Origin: CAWIMX01 sp963792785
GTDB lineage: Bacteria; Acidobacteriota; Vicinamibacteria; Vicinamibacterales; CAVVIG01
Length of the DNA stretch: 64,000 nt
Direction: 5' to 3'
NCBI GenBank assembly: GCA_963792785.1
Contig: CAWBXO010000002.1
Location: 767,141 to 831,140, forward strand
In this document: piece after piece, positions 61,094-64,000 of the stretch
Layout: every line of letters starts with the position of its first letter
How positions within the stretch are numbered: the first letter of the stretch is position 1
The notes under the pieces: model-generated
What the model was told of the DNA's origin: nothing
The model's database searches: none
What the model saw: only the letters and a program-made list of their open reading frames with translations
Made by a program: the position numbers and the translations under genes

Positions 61094-62522
61094 ATGCGAA
61101 CCGTCTTCTTCACCAGCTTCTACGCGTTCATCGGGCGGAACATCTTCGCCAGCGATGTCCTGCGCACGGTCGTCGCGGCCGGCGACGTGCGCGCCGTGAT
61201 CTTCGTGCCGTTCTACAAGCGGGCCTTCTTCGAGGCCCAGTACGGCGGCCCGAATGTCGTGATCGAGGCGATCGACACCGCGATCGTGACCCGCTCGTGG
61301 CGGCACCGGTTCCTGACGCGGCTGTCGCCCCTTCTGCTGAACAGCTACACGCTGAACTATCGAAAGAAAGAGCGGATTTTTCACAATCCCAGCCTGTCGG
61401 AGTACGGCTTCTATGCCGTGTCGCGGGGGGTGACCGCGCTCTTCGGGTCGTCACCGGCCGCCCACCGGCTCGCCCGGGCGCTCGAGCTGGGTTGGTGCCG
61501 CACCGATGCATTCGGCGCCTACTTCGAGCGCTATCGGCCCGACGTGGTGTTCGCCACGGATCTGTTCAGCGAAATGGACGTCGCGATGCTGCGCGAAGCC
61601 CGGCGCCACGGCGTGCCGACGATTGGCATGGTGCGGTCCTGGGACAACAACACGACCCGCGGACTGAGCCGCGTGCTGACCGACTGGTTCGTCGTGAACA
61701 ACGCGATCGTCCGCGACGAACTGGTCGAGCTGCAGGGCGCCGATCGGGATCGGATCTTCGTCGGCGGCATTCCGCAGTTCGATTGATACGTCACGGGCCA
61801 GCGGTCTTCCCGCGACGCGTTCTGCCGGCGCATCGGTGCGGATCCGGCGCGGCGTCAGATCCTGCTCGCCCCGGCCGGGTATCAGTTGTCCGACAGCGAC
61901 CTGCAACTCTGCCGGATTCTGGCGTCCGCCGTGCGCGACGGCCGGCTGCCGGGCCGATCTCCAGTTCCTCGTCCGGATGCATCCGGCGTGTCCCGCCTCG
62001 CTCGGCGGCCTGGAGCAGGATCCCGCGTTCCTGGTGGAGGCCCCTGGCGTCCGGTTCGATGAGCGGCTCAAGGACACGGAACTGGGCCCGGCCGACGCGG
62101 AGCACCTGGCCGACTCGATTCACCACTGCGAGATGGTGATCCACGTCTCCTCGTCCATCGGTCTGGACGCGCTCGTGTTCGACAAGCCGCAGATCATGGT
62201 CGAGTTCCGACGGCACCACCGAGAAGCCGTACCTCGACAGCGTCCGCCGCTATCACGACGAGGATCACATGCGGCGGTTCATCGAGACGGGCGCCGCCCG
62301 CATCGCGAAGAGTCCCGACGATCTGCTGGTCGCCATCACGCGTACCTGGCCGACCCGACGCGCGATCGCGAGGGCCGCGCGCGCGGCCGGGTGCAGCAGT
62401 GCGATCGGCTGGACGGCGAGTCCGGGCGGCGGATTGGCGAGTTCATCCACTCGAGGCTCCCCGGGACGGCGTCGCGTGTCGCGCCGGGCGCGCGGGAGCT
62501 GGCGGCGGCGGCCCGCCGCTGA
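61094..62522 (+). CDS. GT-B-like surface-carbohydrate transferase, frameshifts
   Basis: About 470 residues after joining frames. The N-terminal half (MRTVFFTSFYAFIGRNIFAS, then VVFATDLFSEMDVAMLREAR and GMVRSWDNNTTRGL) is open from 61094 to 61786. The C-terminal half continues with ILLAPAGYQLSDSDLQLCRI, LQFLVRMHPACPA, HVSSSIGLDALVFDKPQIMV and RRYHDEDHMRRFIETGAARI. The pattern resembles CDP-glycerol phosphotransferase-like and capsule GT-B proteins, but I cannot name the family firmly. At least four frameshifts lie near 61784, 61952, 62215 and 62345. Confidence 0.6.
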
Positions 62523-62534
62523 CGAACAGAATTC

Positions 62535-63553
62535 ATGGCTGAGCAGATCCCCCTGTCCGCCTCCAAAGCGCCGGTGGCAGACCCCGAAGCCGACGCCATC
62601 ATCCGCCCCTGCTTCAACGTGTCGCGGGGGCGCATTCGGAAGATTCTGGCCAGCGGACGCGCGCGCGACCTGAGCGACATCCGGATCCTGTCGCGGGCGG
62701 CGCCGGCTGCGGCGGGTGCGAATTCGACGTGGAGGAGCTGATTGCGAGCGAGTTCGTCGAGCGCTCGGGCCCGCTCTCCCAGCGGCAGCAGGCGCTCCGG
62801 CGCGTGCTGATTGCCAACCACCGTATCATCGAGAGCCAGCGCACCCTGTTGCGGGCCATCCGCTCGGCGTTCCGGCCACGGCCCGCGTTCTACGGGACCT
62901 GGTGGGTGGAGCCTCGGATCTGCACGCGCGCATCAGTCTCTGCAACGTCGCCAGCCCGGCGGCCCCGACGCGCGTGTGGCACGAGGCGATCACGCTCGAC
63001 CTGTTCACCGCCGAAGGAAAACTGGCGGCCAGCCGGTCGGTGCGCCTCGCGCCGTACGAGAGCCAGACGGTCGAGGTCAGGGACCTGTTGCCCAAGGGCG
63101 TCACGAGCGGGCACGGGCTCCTTCGCGTGGATACCACAATCGCCGCGCACAGGGCGCCAAGCGCTTTTACGCGCACCTGTATAACGATCGCGGTTGACGT
63201 TCGTACACGAGAAGTTCAGCGGCTTCCAGAAGGGCCCTCAAGGGTACTGGACGTCGTGGGCGTGCCCTCGTCGGCGCGCCTCGACGTCTCGCTGATCGTG
63301 GTGAACGGCACGGAGGGCCTGCTCTCGGGACACGTCGTCCTGACGAATGTCCGCGGCGAGCGGCGTGAGGGCGCCGCCGTGCGCGTGCCGCCGCTCGGCA
63401 CGTCGCTTATACGCCTCAGAGAGGCGGTGCCGACTGACCGCCTGGCTTGCCCGCGCCACGGGCACGGCACAGCCACGTTCCGGCGCGGCGTGATCAAGGT
63501 ACTACCTCGTGCACGACCTGGAGGCCGACACATGGCAAGTGCAGCACCTCTGA
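62535..63553 (+). CDS. Uncharacterised beta-rich protein of the polysaccharide locus, frameshifts
   Basis: Joined frames give about 335 residues with no recognised domain. The N-terminal third is helical (IIRPCFNVSRGRIRKILASG, EELIASEFVERSGPLSQRQQ). It is followed by beta-sandwich-like sequence: RVWHEAITLDLFTAEGKLAA, SQTVEVRDLLPKGV, FYAHLYNDRGLTFVHEKFSG, then ARLDVSLIVVNGTEGLLSGH and VPPLGTSLIRL, ending YYLVHDLEADTWQVQHL. It may bind or modify a glycan. At least five breaks lie between 62715 and 63505. ATG 62535 follows the previous stop by 12 bases. Confidence 0.5.
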
Positions 63554-64000
63554 AACCGGTCATCGGCTATCAGCCGACCGGCGCGCAGGATCGCTGGCTC
63601 TCGCTCTGGGCGTGGGGCTACGAGACCGCCAGGCGCACACGACCGTCCACGTGACACCGCTCCCGTTTACCCGCAGCGCAGACGATGCCGTCGTGTTGAA
63701 GATGCAGTTGTTCGACGGCAAGGTCTCGCCCGTCGCGGTGTTCCAATCCGAGCCGTTGCGGCTCGGCGAGCATCTGCACGTGCCACTGCGCGAGGTGCTC
63801 GAGGCCCACGGCGTGGCGTCGTTCGACGGTCCCGCCCAGATTCAGGCCTGATGCTGCGTGATCCCCGGCCATCGGAGTCCCGCGTCATCGAGACGTGGAC
63901 GACCACCTACACCGACGATGGCCTGATCAGCGTGAGCTATCCGTCGATCGGGCTGGCCGGCCCCGAGCCGGTCCGCAGAGGGCGGTGGCGTGCAGTACAT
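63554..64000 (+). CDS. Uncharacterised coding region, broken and cut by the window edge
   Basis: Pieces in different frames look coding: VIGYQPTGAQDRWLSLWAWG, then VHVTPLPFTRSADDAVVLKM and LRLGEHLHVPLREVLEAHGV, ending at a TGA at 63849-63851 that overlaps an ATG. From there LRDPRPSESRVIETWTTTY and DDGLISVSYPSIGLAGPEP run to the window end. The style (beta-strand rich, Thr/Val-rich) is like the preceding protein, so this may be a related tandem gene. No function can be given. Confidence 0.35.

Overview
The window is GC-rich DNA from a Gram-negative bacterium: it carries genes for lipid A, Kdo, inner-core heptose and O-antigen or capsule. Gene content and style (a PadR regulator with a palindromic operator, an S8 protease ending in DQIVWGT repeats, GAPDH-PGK-TIM-SecG in one operon) fit an Acidobacteriota genome, perhaps Vicinamibacteria. 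That placement is inference from remembered gene style; no marker gene was compared.

Layout. 0-12 kb holds mixed housekeeping genes: remnants of an ArsR/SRPBCC/SnoaL group at the left edge, a NamZ-type muramidase, an RRM protein, a lipoprotein penicillin acylase, a secreted VOC protein, a PadR regulator with a membrane partner, catalase-peroxidase KatG and two DUF4386 membrane proteins. 12-16 kb holds tRNA-Leu and the gap-pgk-tpiA-secG operon on the minus strand. From an overlapping divergent promoter pair, 16-26 kb runs through kdtA-lpxK-lpxL, then waaF-gmhB-hldE1-hldE2-waaC plus a methyltransferase, ending at tRNA-Val and tRNA-Asp; nadE interrupts on the minus strand. 26-31 kb has two small coupled genes of unknown function, a secreted S8 protease and an HD-GYP/GAF protein. 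31-39 kb has an alcohol dehydrogenase, a class A PBP behind a sigma-54-like promoter, holB, a PSP1 protein, pdxA, smpB and a MntA/HepT toxin-antitoxin pair.

38.7-64 kb is a surface-polysaccharide locus: aminotransferase, RfbD, O-antigen ligase, Gmd, a WbpA-type dehydrogenase, a winged-helix regulator behind a perfect palindrome, a WbpB-type oxidoreductase, a GT39-like protein, three intact or nearly intact GT4 enzymes plus one broken one, FkbM and TylF-like methyltransferases, a WbpD-type acetyltransferase, AsnB and an epimerase. WbpA-, WbpB-, WbpE- and WbpD-like enzymes would together make UDP-2,3-diacetamido-2,3-dideoxy-glucuronic acid, an O-antigen sugar precursor.

Two window-wide patterns stand out. 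First, many gene 3' ends carry a short tandem repeat array whose unit differs at each locus and which often contains the stop codon; between convergent genes the array has two inverted arms. Separately, three short hairpins with a YGAA loop sit directly after stop codons. Second, frames in 28.9-30.3 kb, 41.4-51.5 kb and 60.6-64 kb are broken by many single-base indels, mostly insertions, while the encoded proteins remain recognisable. Sequence error is the likeliest cause; products there were read by joining frames.
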